DNA from: Bacteroidota bacterium
Lineage (GTDB): Bacteria > Bacteroidota > Bacteroidia > B-17B0 > Aurantibacillaceae
Direction: 5' to 3'
NCBI GenBank assembly: GCA_030684395.1
Contig: JAUXTT010000017.1
Coordinates: 62,001 to 126,000, forward strand
DNA length: 64,000 nucleotides
Shown here: positions 1 through 9,987 of the stretch, one piece after another
Numbering within the stretch: the stretch's first letter is position 1
How the letters are laid out: every line of letters begins with the position of its first letter
The notes under the pieces: model-generated
Database searches by the model: none
The model's input: only the letters and a program-made list of their open reading frames with translations
What the model was told of the DNA's origin: nothing
Position numbers and translations under genes: made by a program

Positions 1-197
1 CCATAGGTTATATAAACATTTTCACCCTGTGAATAATATTCGTCTTTTAGAATAGTAAATTCTTTGTTATAGGATTTTATTTTAACCCTTCCTTTTATGG
101 TTGCCCTTCCTCCTTCACCGGGTTCTTTTTTACAGGATGAGTATGTGATACAGATTGCAAGAATACTGATTATTTTAAGTAAGTTTTTAATCTTCAT
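1..197 (-). CDS. Lipoprotein, 3' end beyond window
   Basis: The first 65 codons of a minus-strand gene are visible; the rest lies outside the window. The start MKIKNLLKIISILAICITYS is a signal peptide followed by a lipobox (YSSC) and KKEPGEGG, so an exported lipoprotein is likely. The ATG overlaps the end of the upstream DUF4956 gene by 11 nt, which places it last in the CotH/VTC/DUF4956 gene run and suggests translational coupling. No domain is recognisable in the visible part. Confidence 0.7.
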   Translation of the reverse strand, partial: MKIKNLLKIISILAICITYSSCKKEPGEGGRATIKGRVKIKSYNKEFTILKDEYYSQGENVYITY

Positions 198-834
198 AAT
201 AATATATTTTAATTTGTGCGGTGTCTTTCAGGAAATCAATTTTATTGACAGAAATACGGTGAATATTTAACCCTGTTCTTTGTTTCAGATCTTCTAATAA
301 TTCGTCTTTCTTGTCGTTTTTTATTAATTCAATATTTTCGTAGGTGAGAGACTTTACTACCTCCTTTTTCATTAATATATTGCTCTCGAGAAAGTAGGTT
401 ATGAGTAAAACGGTTCCTGTAATTCCACCCAAAAACATGTATTCATAAATATCATCAGCTGCTTTTATTTTGGTAACTGCTGATACCAATCCGATGGCTA
501 TCACTAAAAAGAGATAGGTCATATCTTTTATAGAGATGTCTTCGGTTCTGTACCTCAGCATGCTGAATACAGCAAACAATCCAAAAGCAGCACCCATTGA
601 TAGTTCTACTTTGTTAAGTAAAAAGGAAATGAGAAAAATAATTATATTGAAAATAAAAAATGTAAAGAAAAGGTCGCGATGTTTATATATAGGATAATAA
701 ATAAAGCGTACTAGTATAAATACGGAAATCAGATCTATTATAAGTCGCGCTGCGATTTTAGAACTTATTTTAGAAAGGGATTCTATTCCGGTTGCTGAAG
801 CAGTATCATTTACGATTTGAAGCAGTGTTGTCAT
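187..834 (-). CDS. DUF4956 domain membrane protein
   Basis: A 215-aa protein with four or so membrane segments between residues about 30 and 150 and a soluble C-terminal tail of about 65 residues. The SMGAAFGLFAVFSMLRYRTE stretch and the membrane layout are typical of DUF4956. Biochemical function is not established for the family. It overlaps the VTC-domain gene upstream by 29 nt and the lipoprotein downstream by 11 nt, so all three are probably cotranscribed. DUF4956 and VTC-domain genes are regularly neighbours in bacteria, often with CotH, which suggests a shared surface or polyphosphate-related role. Confidence 0.85.
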   Translation of the reverse strand: MTTLLQIVNDTASATGIESLSKISSKIAARLIIDLISVFILVRFIYYPIYKHRDLFFTFFIFNIIIFLISFLLNKVELSMGAAFGLFAVFSMLRYRTEDISIKDMTYLFLVIAIGLVSAVTKIKAADDIYEYMFLGGITGTVLLITYFLESNILMKKEVVKSLTYENIELIKNDKKDELLEDLKQRTGLNIHRISVNKIDFLKDTAQIKIYYYED

Positions 835-1576
835 TAGTTAAGAGTGTAATGTGATTTATTTTTTCTTTAAAATTATTCTTTTTAACTGATTCATTGGTAA
901 GTGCTATACCCATGCAGTATTTACTGATAGATCCTTCTCTTATATGGAAGTTTTTCATTGCACTTAGAAAAGGGGATTTTTTTTTGTTTACTTGTTTTAC
1001 TTCCGCAATTACCAGATTGCGAAGTTTTTTAATTTTTTTTCCATTAATAAATTCTAATTGTAAGTCAATAGTAAGCCTCTCCGGATTGATTTTGTTTACC
1101 AGGGTTAAGCGTTCGTACATAACCCAAATTGCAGGCTGTAAATTAACCGGTTTAAAAGGAAGAAGCTTTTCAAGAAACTCCTCAAAATTATTTTCGTGCC
1201 CCAGCATGCCGGAAGAAATTTCGATTCTGTTTTTTATTGTTCTTCCTTTATTGTTTTTAAGTTTAACCTCTAAAAAACCAACCCCTGTTTCAATATAAGT
1301 GCGATGCCTTATTTTGTGCCTGTTTAATTGTCCGTTATGATGTTTGTGATATAAACTCAGGTCTTCGGTGTCGTAATAAAGTGTTTTGTATTTACTGATG
1401 CGTTTACCTTCAATTTCCAAAATCCGATAATCATTGGTGATTGTTTGCAGAATCTCTTCAAATTGATTTATGGAAAACGTAAACTTTGTATCCGTACGAT
1501 TCATCAGTTTTACGCCATCCATTTCTTCCAAAGAAATAGGATCGAATTTGGTTAATATGTTATTTAGAAAAATCAT
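806..1576 (-). CDS. VTC-domain protein (polyphosphate polymerase-like)
   Basis: A 256-aa protein of the VTC domain superfamily. This is the tunnel-fold catalytic domain of the yeast Vtc4 polyphosphate polymerase, and it belongs with the triphosphate-tunnel enzymes. Visible hallmarks are the N-terminal KLMNRTDTKF, the YYDTEDLSLYHKHHNGQLNR segment, basic strands such as KIRHRTYIE, the FLEVKLKNNKGRTIKNRIEI strand, and a late VIAEVKQ strand. Together they supply alternating Lys/Arg/Glu residues that would line a tunnel. No membrane anchor or SPX domain is present. It overlaps the upstream YD-rich gene by 4 nt (ATGA). Catalytic activity is inferred from the family only. Confidence 0.8.
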   Translation of the reverse strand: MIFLNNILTKFDPISLEEMDGVKLMNRTDTKFTFSINQFEEILQTITNDYRILEIEGKRISKYKTLYYDTEDLSLYHKHHNGQLNRHKIRHRTYIETGVGFLEVKLKNNKGRTIKNRIEISSGMLGHENNFEEFLEKLLPFKPVNLQPAIWVMYERLTLVNKINPERLTIDLQLEFINGKKIKKLRNLVIAEVKQVNKKKSPFLSAMKNFHIREGSISKYCMGIALTNESVKKNNFKEKINHITLLTNDNTASNRK

Positions 1577-2061
1577 TTCCCGTAGGTATACATGTATTTA
1601 CGGGTTTCAACTATTTTGCCTGATGAATCAAGTGTTTTGCGTTCGATTTTTAAACCTTTTGCATCGTACGTGTAAACATAAGATTTTTGAAGGACACCGT
1701 TTCCATCATAAAGCTGCTCTTCCGATTTTTCGTTAAACGAATTATACTTGGTAACCTTCTTCTTAACCAGTTTATCGGTCAGGTTATATTCACTATCTTC
1801 TATTTCATCGCCTTCTTTATTGTACTTGTATTTGTGCGTGTTTTTAATGGAACCGTTTTTATCATATTCGGTTTCTTCTGTAATTTCACCGCTTTTGTCA
1901 AATATAATTTTTTTATCAGTTACGGTTTTGCCATTTTCGATGTCCACCATCATACAGGTTTTTATCTTATGTTTCTTCACCTCCTTTTTGCTTTGAGAAA
2001 AGGTAGTAATGGTGAAAGAAAAAAGTAATATTATCAAAAGATACACTGTTTTAGTATGCAT
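1573..2061 (-). CDS. Exported protein with YD/RHS-like strand repeats
   Basis: A 162-aa protein with a cleavable signal peptide (hydrophobic residues 5-20, then TTFSQS). The mature part is a run of short beta-strand repeats of the form YDKNG-x-I-x-x-T-x-x-Y-x-YN. These resemble the YD or toxin-immunity-type repeats seen in many Bacteroidota exported proteins. It lies between CotH and the VTC-domain gene in one minus-strand run and overlaps the latter by 4 nt. No catalytic residues are evident. A structural or surface role is a guess from context. Confidence 0.65.
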   Translation of the reverse strand: MHTKTVYLLIILLFSFTITTFSQSKKEVKKHKIKTCMMVDIENGKTVTDKKIIFDKSGEITEETEYDKNGSIKNTHKYKYNKEGDEIEDSEYNLTDKLVKKKVTKYNSFNEKSEEQLYDGNGVLQKSYVYTYDAKGLKIERKTLDSSGKIVETRKYMYTYGK

Positions 2062-2072
2062 TTAAATTTTGT

Positions 2073-5000
2073 TTATTGTTTTATAAAGGATGTATTTTTT
2101 TTGAACGAAGATCCTTGAATTGTCATAGTATAAAAACCGGTGTTCAATACACTAATGTCGTTTGTAATAATATCCCCGGGTTTGTAATCGAATTGATAAG
2201 AGATTACTTTTCTTCCGAGTAAATCAATATATTCTATTGTAAGAGGTTGTGCATCTACATCCCGGATACTAATAGTAAGGGAGTTAGAAGCAGGAACAGG
2301 GTAAACTGTAAATTCATTTTCGTAACCGTTATCTGTTTTTGAACTGTTAGTAGCTCCGGGAGTTCCATTCGGGAAATAGATCCATGCAGGAGAACCATCT
2401 GTTTTTCTTCCAAATGAAATATCTCCCAATTGGTCTGCAAAACTAACCGAATCAATAAGCGTGTTTCTGTCAGGAGAAAATAACATTACTTCATCTTTTT
2501 CTTTAGACAACTTAAAGTTGAGATGCATAACACCTTGTTTTTCGTCGTCATCGGCCCAAAAAAGTTTGAATCCTTTTGGAGTAATTTTAGTGGAATCATT
2601 ACCATCAGGAATTCTATATGTTTTGTATCCATCGGTAAAAATATACCCGGCTAAATCTATTGTTTCATTTTTGTCATTATAGATCTCTATCCAATCTTCT
2701 TTTTGCCCTTTATTATCGCTGAGGGTTATATTGTTTTCCGCCATTAATTCATTAATATATAATTTACGTTCGGGCACGAAAGAAGGGTCAGTTGCAAAAA
2801 CTGCAGTATAAGTTAAGTCGGATGTTGGTGTTACATGGATTGGGTTGTTCGTATCATTTGTTTCCAGCCATTTTACAAATTTAAACCCTGGAAGCGGATT
2901 GGCTTTTAAAGTGGTAGGTATAGTTTTAAAATAGGTTCCTGTCCATGGATAAGGCATGGTGCTATCAGCAAGCCCTTTGGTATTGTTGGTAATATCTAAA
3001 CTATTTATCGTGATGTATCCCTGAAGCGGATCTGAAACATTTAGTTGATAATGCATTGTATCAATACCATAGCGATTCATTATAAACTGTTTTTGGTAGG
3101 CCGGGCGTTGAATAATGAATGTACTCCCGATTGAAACTGCATAGTCCCAATCAGCAATAGAAAACGGGGTACTCCATCTGCCAATATGCTCATCCATTTC
3201 GGGTGAAAATTTTGCTTTCATTTCATTAAATTGAGCAAGAAGGTAATTGGTTTTAAATGCAGAATTTAACTGATCAGCCATTCTATTTATAAACATGTTT
3301 TTGAAACGTTGATTTAGAATTGCCCGTGAAAAAATATAATCAGGACCAACAAATTCTACAGCCCATTGATGATCATAATTAACATCCATAAATGCGCCAT
3401 CAAAATCGTTTACCATCCAACGCCATTTTCCGTCGCCACCACAAGTATTAACAGTCGTTCCTTTATATTTCCAAAAGGAAACGTTATGATCGAAATTACT
3501 TTTTCCTGTAAAAATAGTTGCTACCCAATGGTCACAGAAACTGTTACTATCAATCTTAGTCAATAGATAATCGTAATTAGCATTAAGCGACATGTCATTA
3601 TTTGTAATATATGAAATAAGATTTTCATAATCTGCCAAATCAGCATCAGTACCCTCAACTAATTGATTTGTTCCTTCAAGATTATGTTCCATTATAACAA
3701 TACTGTCATTCCTCAGTCCGTAATGATTTTCAATACTCCTTGTATCATTATCTTCCATAATATTATGAACGCCCCAATATTCTCCGTTAATAAATAGAAT
3801 TGCAGGTCTGAATCCCTGGGTTTTAATGTTGAGATGAGCAATTGTGTTTTGAGCAAATCCATCCCTGAACATTGGATTAATATTTCCCCAAACGGTTTGG
3901 TTACCCGCATTTCTAAAAATCAATCTTTTGAAACGTTTTAAAGGAATTATAGAGTTTTGACGCTTCATTCCCTGAAAAACGTCATACTCTATATTACTTT
4001 GCTCATCGTACTCACTTCTGGCATATACCTCAAGTGATTTATAACAAGCACTACGTATAAACTCACCTTTTACCCGGTATCCAACATTTAATGAAAAGGC
4101 AGGTTTCCCATCGGGCTCAAACATTTCAATGTGGCCGTTTTTTTCAAAATCCCTGCCACTTCTTTCATAATTACCTGTAAAAGTGGCTCCTTCAAAATCC
4201 ACTCCCGGAATATAAACTCCATCATAGTAGTCAAACAAATTTTCCTTATTGCTGCTTAAGGAAAGAACTGGCATAGTAAAGCGATTATTTATGCTGTTTT
4301 CTACAAAGTAACTTTCAGTTGTAGTTTTGCTCAACCCTTTTCCCGAAACAAAAGCTTTAGCTTTTACTACAGTTGCTTTAAAGAGATCAATTTGTGGCGG
4401 AACCCAATAGCCGGGAACGGGCCCCACTTGCGAGGTAGGTGAAGTGCGAATATAAGAGTAAGGAAATTGAGGCTCTGTAGTAGAAATTATATTTTGTTCA
4501 GGATAGCCTGTATGTATGGTATCAGGTTTTACAAGTATTGGCTGAGTATATACTAATGATTGATCCGTAGGCTCAGATCCATCAAGCGTATAATAAATGA
4601 CAGCACCGGTTTGAGCACTTAAGTTTAAATTAAAACTGTCATTGTAAAACCCTCCTGAATCGCTGAAAATAACATCGGCAACCACATTTAATGAATCAAA
4701 TTTTGGCGTAATAGTAAAGCTGCTATAAGAAGAATCACTTAGTAACGGATCAGTTGTTGAAGTTACTTTTACCAAACATAGCGAAGAGTATATATTTGGC
4801 ACTTGCCACTGAAATTTTTGTTCAGAAGCATTGACAGAATCTTGTAAAAGGTTCCAATTCTGACCATTGTCAGAGGAAAGGTATAGGTTAACCAAACTAA
4901 CAGATGACCCCGTGGTCCATGAGATGGGATGAATAGAGTCGGCCACAAAAGTACTGTTTCTGGACGGAGATCCTAAAGCAAGATAATTAGCGCTTATTGT

Positions 5001-6155
5001 TAGAGAACTACCGTTCGGAAAAATTGCACCCCTGTTATTGGAAACGCTTCCGGAACCTATGGCCGGAGATCCTATAAGCAACAGAAAATCATTGTTGTTT
5101 TCATCTGAAAACAAAGGATTGCTGTTGAGGTTCCCAATTCCCGGATACACATTGGTTGTGTTTAAGATACAATAATCTATTTGTCCCGTTCCTCCGTCTT
5201 CAAGCACAAGCGGTTCCGTACAATTCCAAATAATATTATCGTAGGATGTATAATGTCCGCCTCCCATACCATCACGTTCTTGTCTGGATTCGATCCCCAT
5301 GCGGCAGGAATAAAATGTGTTATTATAAATCTGTGCTATTGAGCTGTCTTTTACAGATACACCTGCATCTGCATTGTATATCAGGGTACCTGTTACTGTA
5401 ACATCTTGGCACTTTTCTCCAATAGAAATTCCTTTATCTGAAATATCATAAATCAAACATCTGTCTACTGTACCATTTGATCCTGCTGCTTCATAATCCC
5501 TTACGCCCCAGTCAATGGCGTCAATATTAAAGCCATTACCGTGTCTTAGTGTAGAAAGTCGTATGGTTGTTCCGGCAGGCGAGTTATCAAAATCAATCCC
5601 GTCTCCAATCATATATTCAAACAGGCAGTTTTCTACAAGTGTGCTGGTAAACACAAAATTAGTTTCGTAATAATTGGATATATGACAACTTGTAACATAA
5701 GCAGTATCTGCCCGATAGGTATAAATAATTGGTCTTGCCCCCTGAATGTAGTCGTGAAGATAGGAATCATATACGTATACCTCGGCCGTATCATAAGCTG
5801 CAACCTGTCCATTTTGAATATCTGCATAATGAATCACTATTTTTGATGCAGAACCCCTGGCTTTAATTGCACCCCAACTGTTTCCCGAAAACTCACTTCT
5901 GAATCGGACTTCATTACCTGAAGTACCATTTACATTTATAGTGGAACCTCTGGAGACCAGAATATTTGCCCCTTTTTTAACCAAAATTACAGTACTCGGG
6001 TCGATTGTAAGAGTTTTTCCGGCACTAATAGTAACATCCGACACCACAGTTACATTTCCTGACCAGGTTGTATCCGAATTAATGGCACCCTGAATGTTGT
6101 TTGCTTGGGAAGTAAGGAAAAAAAGACTAAAAAATAATATAAGTAACAATTTCAT
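2073..6155 (-). CDS. CotH kinase family protein, T9SS-secreted
   Basis: A large secreted protein of 1360 aa from the preferred start at 6155; a start 15 nt upstream would add five residues before the signal peptide MKLLLILFFSLFFLTSQA. Order of domains: right-handed parallel beta-helix (about 60-400), an Ig/FN3-like stretch, a chitobiase-C-terminal-like domain (about 490-620, YYTLDGSEPTD), the CotH kinase-like domain (about 630-1010, with FINGEYWGVHNIMED and the metal-binding-like NDFDGAF), a lamin-tail domain (about 1145-1270, INELMAENN and DWIEIYN), and a C-terminal type IX sorting domain (YPVPASNSLTI to the end). CotH proteins phosphorylate spore coat proteins in Bacillus; the substrate here is unknown. 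It heads the minus-strand surface cluster. Confidence 0.9.
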   Translation of the reverse strand: MKLLLILFFSLFFLTSQANNIQGAINSDTTWSGNVTVVSDVTISAGKTLTIDPSTVILVKKGANILVSRGSTINVNGTSGNEVRFRSEFSGNSWGAIKARGSASKIVIHYADIQNGQVAAYDTAEVYVYDSYLHDYIQGARPIIYTYRADTAYVTSCHISNYYETNFVFTSTLVENCLFEYMIGDGIDFDNSPAGTTIRLSTLRHGNGFNIDAIDWGVRDYEAAGSNGTVDRCLIYDISDKGISIGEKCQDVTVTGTLIYNADAGVSVKDSSIAQIYNNTFYSCRMGIESRQERDGMGGGHYTSYDNIIWNCTEPLVLEDGGTGQIDYCILNTTNVYPGIGNLNSNPLFSDENNNDFLLLIGSPAIGSGSVSNNRGAIFPNGSSLTISANYLALGSPSRNSTFVADSIHPISWTTGSSVSLVNLYLSSDNGQNWNLLQDSVNASEQKFQWQVPNIYSSLCLVKVTSTTDPLLSDSSYSSFTITPKFDSLNVVADVIFSDSGGFYNDSFNLNLSAQTGAVIYYTLDGSEPTDQSLVYTQPILVKPDTIHTGYPEQNIISTTEPQFPYSYIRTSPTSQVGPVPGYWVPPQIDLFKATVVKAKAFVSGKGLSKTTTESYFVENSINNRFTMPVLSLSSNKENLFDYYDGVYIPGVDFEGATFTGNYERSGRDFEKNGHIEMFEPDGKPAFSLNVGYRVKGEFIRSACYKSLEVYARSEYDEQSNIEYDVFQGMKRQNSIIPLKRFKRLIFRNAGNQTVWGNINPMFRDGFAQNTIAHLNIKTQGFRPAILFINGEYWGVHNIMEDNDTRSIENHYGLRNDSIVIMEHNLEGTNQLVEGTDADLADYENLISYITNNDMSLNANYDYLLTKIDSNSFCDHWVATIFTGKSNFDHNVSFWKYKGTTVNTCGGDGKWRWMVNDFDGAFMDVNYDHQWAVEFVGPDYIFSRAILNQRFKNMFINRMADQLNSAFKTNYLLAQFNEMKAKFSPEMDEHIGRWSTPFSIADWDYAVSIGSTFIIQRPAYQKQFIMNRYGIDTMHYQLNVSDPLQGYITINSLDITNNTKGLADSTMPYPWTGTYFKTIPTTLKANPLPGFKFVKWLETNDTNNPIHVTPTSDLTYTAVFATDPSFVPERKLYINELMAENNITLSDNKGQKEDWIEIYNDKNETIDLAGYIFTDGYKTYRIPDGNDSTKITPKGFKLFWADDDEKQGVMHLNFKLSKEKDEVMLFSPDRNTLIDSVSFADQLGDISFGRKTDGSPAWIYFPNGTPGATNSSKTDNGYENEFTVYPVPASNSLTISIRDVDAQPLTIEYIDLLGRKVISYQFDYKPGDIITNDISVLNTGFYTMTIQGSSFKKNTSFIKQ

Positions 6156-6170
6156 GAAATACCCCAACAT

Positions 6171-6444
6171 ATTGATTCTAACTGCGAAGATAAGAAAAAA
6201 AATCTATTTTCGCCGAAGTTTAGTCGCAAAAAGGGAGCTTTAATTAATTGATAAATAGATAATTAAATATACTGGTTGTCAATAAGTAAAATTAAAAGAC
6301 TATTGACTTTAAACCGGCAGTTAGTGCCATAATTGGCTCGAGTAATCATTTTATTATCTGAAACGAATTTGAAATAAGGGGGGCAATACACTTTAACAGT
6401 TAATTCTTTTAATTATAGTTTGCTTGTTGTACCTTTATCGTACG
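6171..6444. other. Intergenic region between divergent genes
   Basis: This AT-rich 274-nt space separates the CotH gene (minus) from an exported barrel-like protein (plus) and must hold both promoters. No ORF, RNA gene or strong hairpin is seen. Confidence 0.5.
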
Positions 6445-7143
6445 ATGGGTTTAAGTAGATTCATAATGGTATTGGTAATCTTATGCTTTATTCAGAATGT
6501 TTCTGCTCAAAGTAAGGCATCGGTTTTAATTAAAAAAAAGGAGCCTGAAAATCGTTTTTCTGTTGCATTAGGGGCCAATCTTTCAAGCATAAATATTCAC
6601 AGAAATTATAAAGAAAATCCATACCGGATTGGTTTTGATGCCCGGGTATATTATACTGTAAATAGCGGCTTAAGGGTGATGACTGAATATTGTTATACAC
6701 CAAAGTTTAACTTAACACCAACCTGGTACGACATCAGGAATCAGATATTTAATGTTTCTATAAATGGTATGGCACATATTAAAGATCAGGAGGTAATAGT
6801 ATATACTATTACAGGGTTATGTTTACAGCGATGGAAAGGATTTTACACTGGTCAACAGGATTATAGTTCCGCAAGATTTATTTATCAACCCGATACCGAA
6901 GTATTAAATAGAAATTTGGGTATGGATTTGGGTTTAGGTTTCGAGCGCCCATTCCCCGGGTTTTATTTGTATGGCGATTTCAGGTACCGCTTTTCCCGAA
7001 TAGATAAAAACTTTGGTATTACTGATGCAGCTTACAATTTAGGCCTTAAATTTCCGATCTTTAAAGAAGATCTTTCTAAAAAAAAGGAAAAAGGCCGTAA
7101 GCGCAAAATATTTAAAGGTTCAGATAAATACCATTGGTTTTAG
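6445..7143 (+). CDS. Exported outer-membrane beta-barrel-like protein
   Basis: A 232-aa protein. The ATG at 6445 is preferred over the TTG 21 nt upstream because it gives a clean signal peptide (MGLSRFIMVLVILCFIQNVSAQ). The mature part alternates amphipathic strands with many Tyr and Gly (RVYYTVNSGLRVMTEYCYTP, GFYLYGDFRYRFSR), as in small outer-membrane beta-barrels of Bacteroidota. The tail is strongly basic (KKKEKGRKRKIFKG), which is unusual for a barrel end. Function is unknown. It is followed by a separately promoted gene 98 nt downstream. Confidence 0.6.
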   Translation: MGLSRFIMVLVILCFIQNVSAQSKASVLIKKKEPENRFSVALGANLSSINIHRNYKENPYRIGFDARVYYTVNSGLRVMTEYCYTPKFNLTPTWYDIRNQIFNVSINGMAHIKDQEVIVYTITGLCLQRWKGFYTGQQDYSSARFIYQPDTEVLNRNLGMDLGLGFERPFPGFYLYGDFRYRFSRIDKNFGITDAAYNLGLKFPIFKEDLSKKKEKGRKRKIFKGSDKYHWF

Positions 7144-7241
7144 ACCTTATTCCCATTTTATTTGTTTTCCACAGTGCTTTATTGAAATCCTTTCCACAGG
7201 AGAGTTTTGCCTACCAAAATTACCTTTACTTTTAGTATCGT

Positions 7242-9899
7242 ATGTTGCGGAGAATATTCTTTATTTTATTTGTTTGTATTGCAGTTGGCGGAACTGTGTT
7301 TGCATATTTTTATCTGCGATCTGCTAAAAAGCCTAAAAGAGATATTACCTCTTTGATTCCAGCAAATTGTTCTTATGTGGTAGAGTGTGATAATTTCATG
7401 AGCTTCAATAAAAAACTAAGGGAAAACAGTTTGATATGGGAAGAACTGATTCAGGATCCCTTCTTTTCTGATCTTAATAGCACCATCACCAACCTTGACT
7501 CATTAATTAAACTTAATGACGCAGCCGTAAAGTTGTTTACGGATAACCGTATTTATTTTTCGGGTTTTGAAACAACGAATGGCATTGAAAACATCATTGC
7601 ATTAAATTTGAATGAACCTGAACAGGAAGAGGGCGTTGTGGATTTCTTAAAAACTCATTGCTTGAATTTTGAAAATATTAAATTGGACAATGGCGAATTT
7701 GTACACAAAGCGAATACAAGAAAAACAAACACTCCTTATTTTTTTTATTGCTCCTCAGGAGTCTTAATTATTAGTAAACAACAATCTCTTATTGAAAAAA
7801 TTCTCAGTCCCGATAATAAACCTTTGAACACCGACAAACACTTTCTGGAGTTGGAAGAAGATGGTGGTAATAATATGGATGCACGTATTTATTTGAGAAA
7901 TTTATTTTACTCAAAATTACTGAATGAAAATAGCATAAAATCATTTGAAATCAGAGCCGGTAACGAATGGACGGCATTGGATTTTAATTCTTCACCTAAT
8001 GAAATTCGCTTGAACGGTTTTATAGATGCAGACAGTTCTCGTTTTTTACAAGCGCTTAAAACACAGGATCCGGTTGAAGTTAAATTCATACATTATACTC
8101 CTTCAAACGCCAGCTCGTTTTCTTTTTTGGGAATCAGTGATTACCAATCATTTTCTTCCGGCATGCTACATAAAAAAAATCCTGAAGTAACAAACTCCAT
8201 AGATTATTTTTCGGGAAGAACAGAAGCAGGTTTGGTTAATGAATGGAGTGTTTTTTTTAATGGGGAGTTTGCAGTTGTAAACACTCAATTGTCGGGAACT
8301 GCCCACACTTTAGGCCTGACTTCAGTAAATGATAATGAATTAGCAGCTAAGTTTTTTAAACAAATTTCAGATACAATAATAAGCCTTCAACTGGGCGTTG
8401 ATTCGGTTTTTTATTGTAAGAACAGTAGTTTGTTCTCTACACTTACCTGTAACCTGTTTTCAGAAAAATTTTCGTTTTATTATGTGAGTAAGGAGTATGT
8501 TTTATTTGCAGAATCGGATTCTATTATTAAAAAATACCTGAATGAACTCAGTAGTTCAGGTAACCTTGCTAAAACAGAAAGATTTGAAACAAGTATGCGC
8601 ACCAATTTAAATGATCATTGTAATTATTATCATTTTCAGGACCTCTCTAAGAGCTACGGGCTTGTTAAATCTTACCTGAGCGAATCTGTTCTAAGTACTT
8701 TTAAATCTTCGGAAGAACGGTTCAAGAAATTTGGTTTTATGGGCGTACAATTGAGTTCGCACAAAGGAAAAATCCTCACGCAAAGCTCGCTTCAATACAA
8801 TCCTGTTACCAAAGATCAAACACTTACCTTGTGGGAAACACAGTTAGATACTGTAAGTAACAATGCACCGCAGGTATTGGTCAATCATAAAACCGGTGGT
8901 AAAGAGTTGTTTGTGGCAGATGAAGCCGGGCATATTTATTTGATCAGTAACACCGGAAAAATTCAATGGAAAAAAAACCTGGGAGAAAAACCAATGAGCC
9001 CTGTTTATCAGGTCGACTTTTTTAAGAATGGTAAACTTCAAATGTTATTCAACTCAGCAAATTACATTCATTTGATCGACAGGAATGGAAATTATGTAAC
9101 AGGCTATCCAATAAAGCTCGAAAGCCAGGCAACAAACCCTTTGGCAGTTTATGATTATGAGAACACGAAGGATTACAGAATATTACTTGCCTGCGAAAAC
9201 AGAAAAATTTACAATTACACTATTAATGGAAAAATCACAGAAGGGTTCAATTTTCCTCAAACAAATGATGTGGTAAATTTGAAAATTGATTTTAGAAGGA
9301 TTAACGCAAAGGATTATTTAATTGCAATCGATAAGTCAGGTAATATATACGGAACAGGAAGAAAAGGCGAGGCAAGGTTAGCGTTTACCAATAAGTTGCC
9401 GGGTGACCTTAAAACTTATTTTTTCGATGAAGGAAAAGATATTTCCCGATCGAAAATTTATTTTACTGACCTCAACGAGCCAGCTTTAAAAACGCTTAGT
9501 TTAAGTGATAAACAGAACAGCATCAGTTTAAACTCTGATATAAAGATTACCGGCGTAAGTTACACTTATGTAAACGAGGATCGTTTGATTGATTGCATCA
9601 TATCTGATGAAAGTGGCTTTGAAGTATTGGATGATGCCGGAAATAAATTGGTGAGTTATTTAAGTAAAACAGATTGTAAGCCAGACATAAAATCGTTGAT
9701 TATAAATGATCAGGTTTATTTTTTGCTGGTTGATAAAATTGGAGAGATGCATTTAATTGATATAAGCGGAAAAAGGGTGGAAACTAAAGGCGTCTATTTT
9801 TCGACCCTTCCGGTGGTAACCGATATCAATACCGATGCAAAATTATACATGATTGGTGTCATGAATGATAAAGTTAATTGTTATCGTTTCAATGAATAG
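7242..9899 (+). CDS. DUF3352-like protein with C-terminal PQQ-type propeller
   Basis: An 885-aa protein anchored by one N-terminal membrane segment (residues 4-26, FFILFVCIAVGGTVFAYFYL). The first 550 residues resemble the DUF3352-type proteins of Bacteroidota (IPANCSYVVECDNFMSFNKKL near residue 40). The C-terminal third is made of beta-propeller blades with PQQ/WD-like words (GHIYLISNTGKIQWKKNLGE, YIHLIDRNGNYVTGYPI, IYNYTINGKI). The bulk should face the periplasm. No catalytic motif is evident and the role is unknown. It is flanked by envelope and signalling genes but is not clearly in an operon. Confidence 0.65.
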   Translation: MLRRIFFILFVCIAVGGTVFAYFYLRSAKKPKRDITSLIPANCSYVVECDNFMSFNKKLRENSLIWEELIQDPFFSDLNSTITNLDSLIKLNDAAVKLFTDNRIYFSGFETTNGIENIIALNLNEPEQEEGVVDFLKTHCLNFENIKLDNGEFVHKANTRKTNTPYFFYCSSGVLIISKQQSLIEKILSPDNKPLNTDKHFLELEEDGGNNMDARIYLRNLFYSKLLNENSIKSFEIRAGNEWTALDFNSSPNEIRLNGFIDADSSRFLQALKTQDPVEVKFIHYTPSNASSFSFLGISDYQSFSSGMLHKKNPEVTNSIDYFSGRTEAGLVNEWSVFFNGEFAVVNTQLSGTAHTLGLTSVNDNELAAKFFKQISDTIISLQLGVDSVFYCKNSSLFSTLTCNLFSEKFSFYYVSKEYVLFAESDSIIKKYLNELSSSGNLAKTERFETSMRTNLNDHCNYYHFQDLSKSYGLVKSYLSESVLSTFKSSEERFKKFGFMGVQLSSHKGKILTQSSLQYNPVTKDQTLTLWETQLDTVSNNAPQVLVNHKTGGKELFVADEAGHIYLISNTGKIQWKKNLGEKPMSPVYQVDFFKNGKLQMLFNSANYIHLIDRNGNYVTGYPIKLESQATNPLAVYDYENTKDYRILLACENRKIYNYTINGKITEGFNFPQTNDVVNLKIDFRRINAKDYLIAIDKSGNIYGTGRKGEARLAFTNKLPGDLKTYFFDEGKDISRSKIYFTDLNEPALKTLSLSDKQNSISLNSDIKITGVSYTYVNEDRLIDCIISDESGFEVLDDAGNKLVSYLSKTDCKPDIKSLIINDQVYFLLVDKIGEMHLIDISGKRVETKGVYFSTLPVVTDINTDAKLYMIGVMNDKVNCYRFNE

Positions 9900-9987
9900 A
9901 CCTGTTTCAGGCTTTTTAAATCAAATAAAAGAATTTTCAAATTGACCTCAATTATTCTAATAATTCCTTACTTTAGTGATGTAATTT

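Noticed and set aside
894-1298. A 134-aa plus-strand ORF
   Set aside because: It is antisense to the VTC-domain gene, whose motifs are clear.
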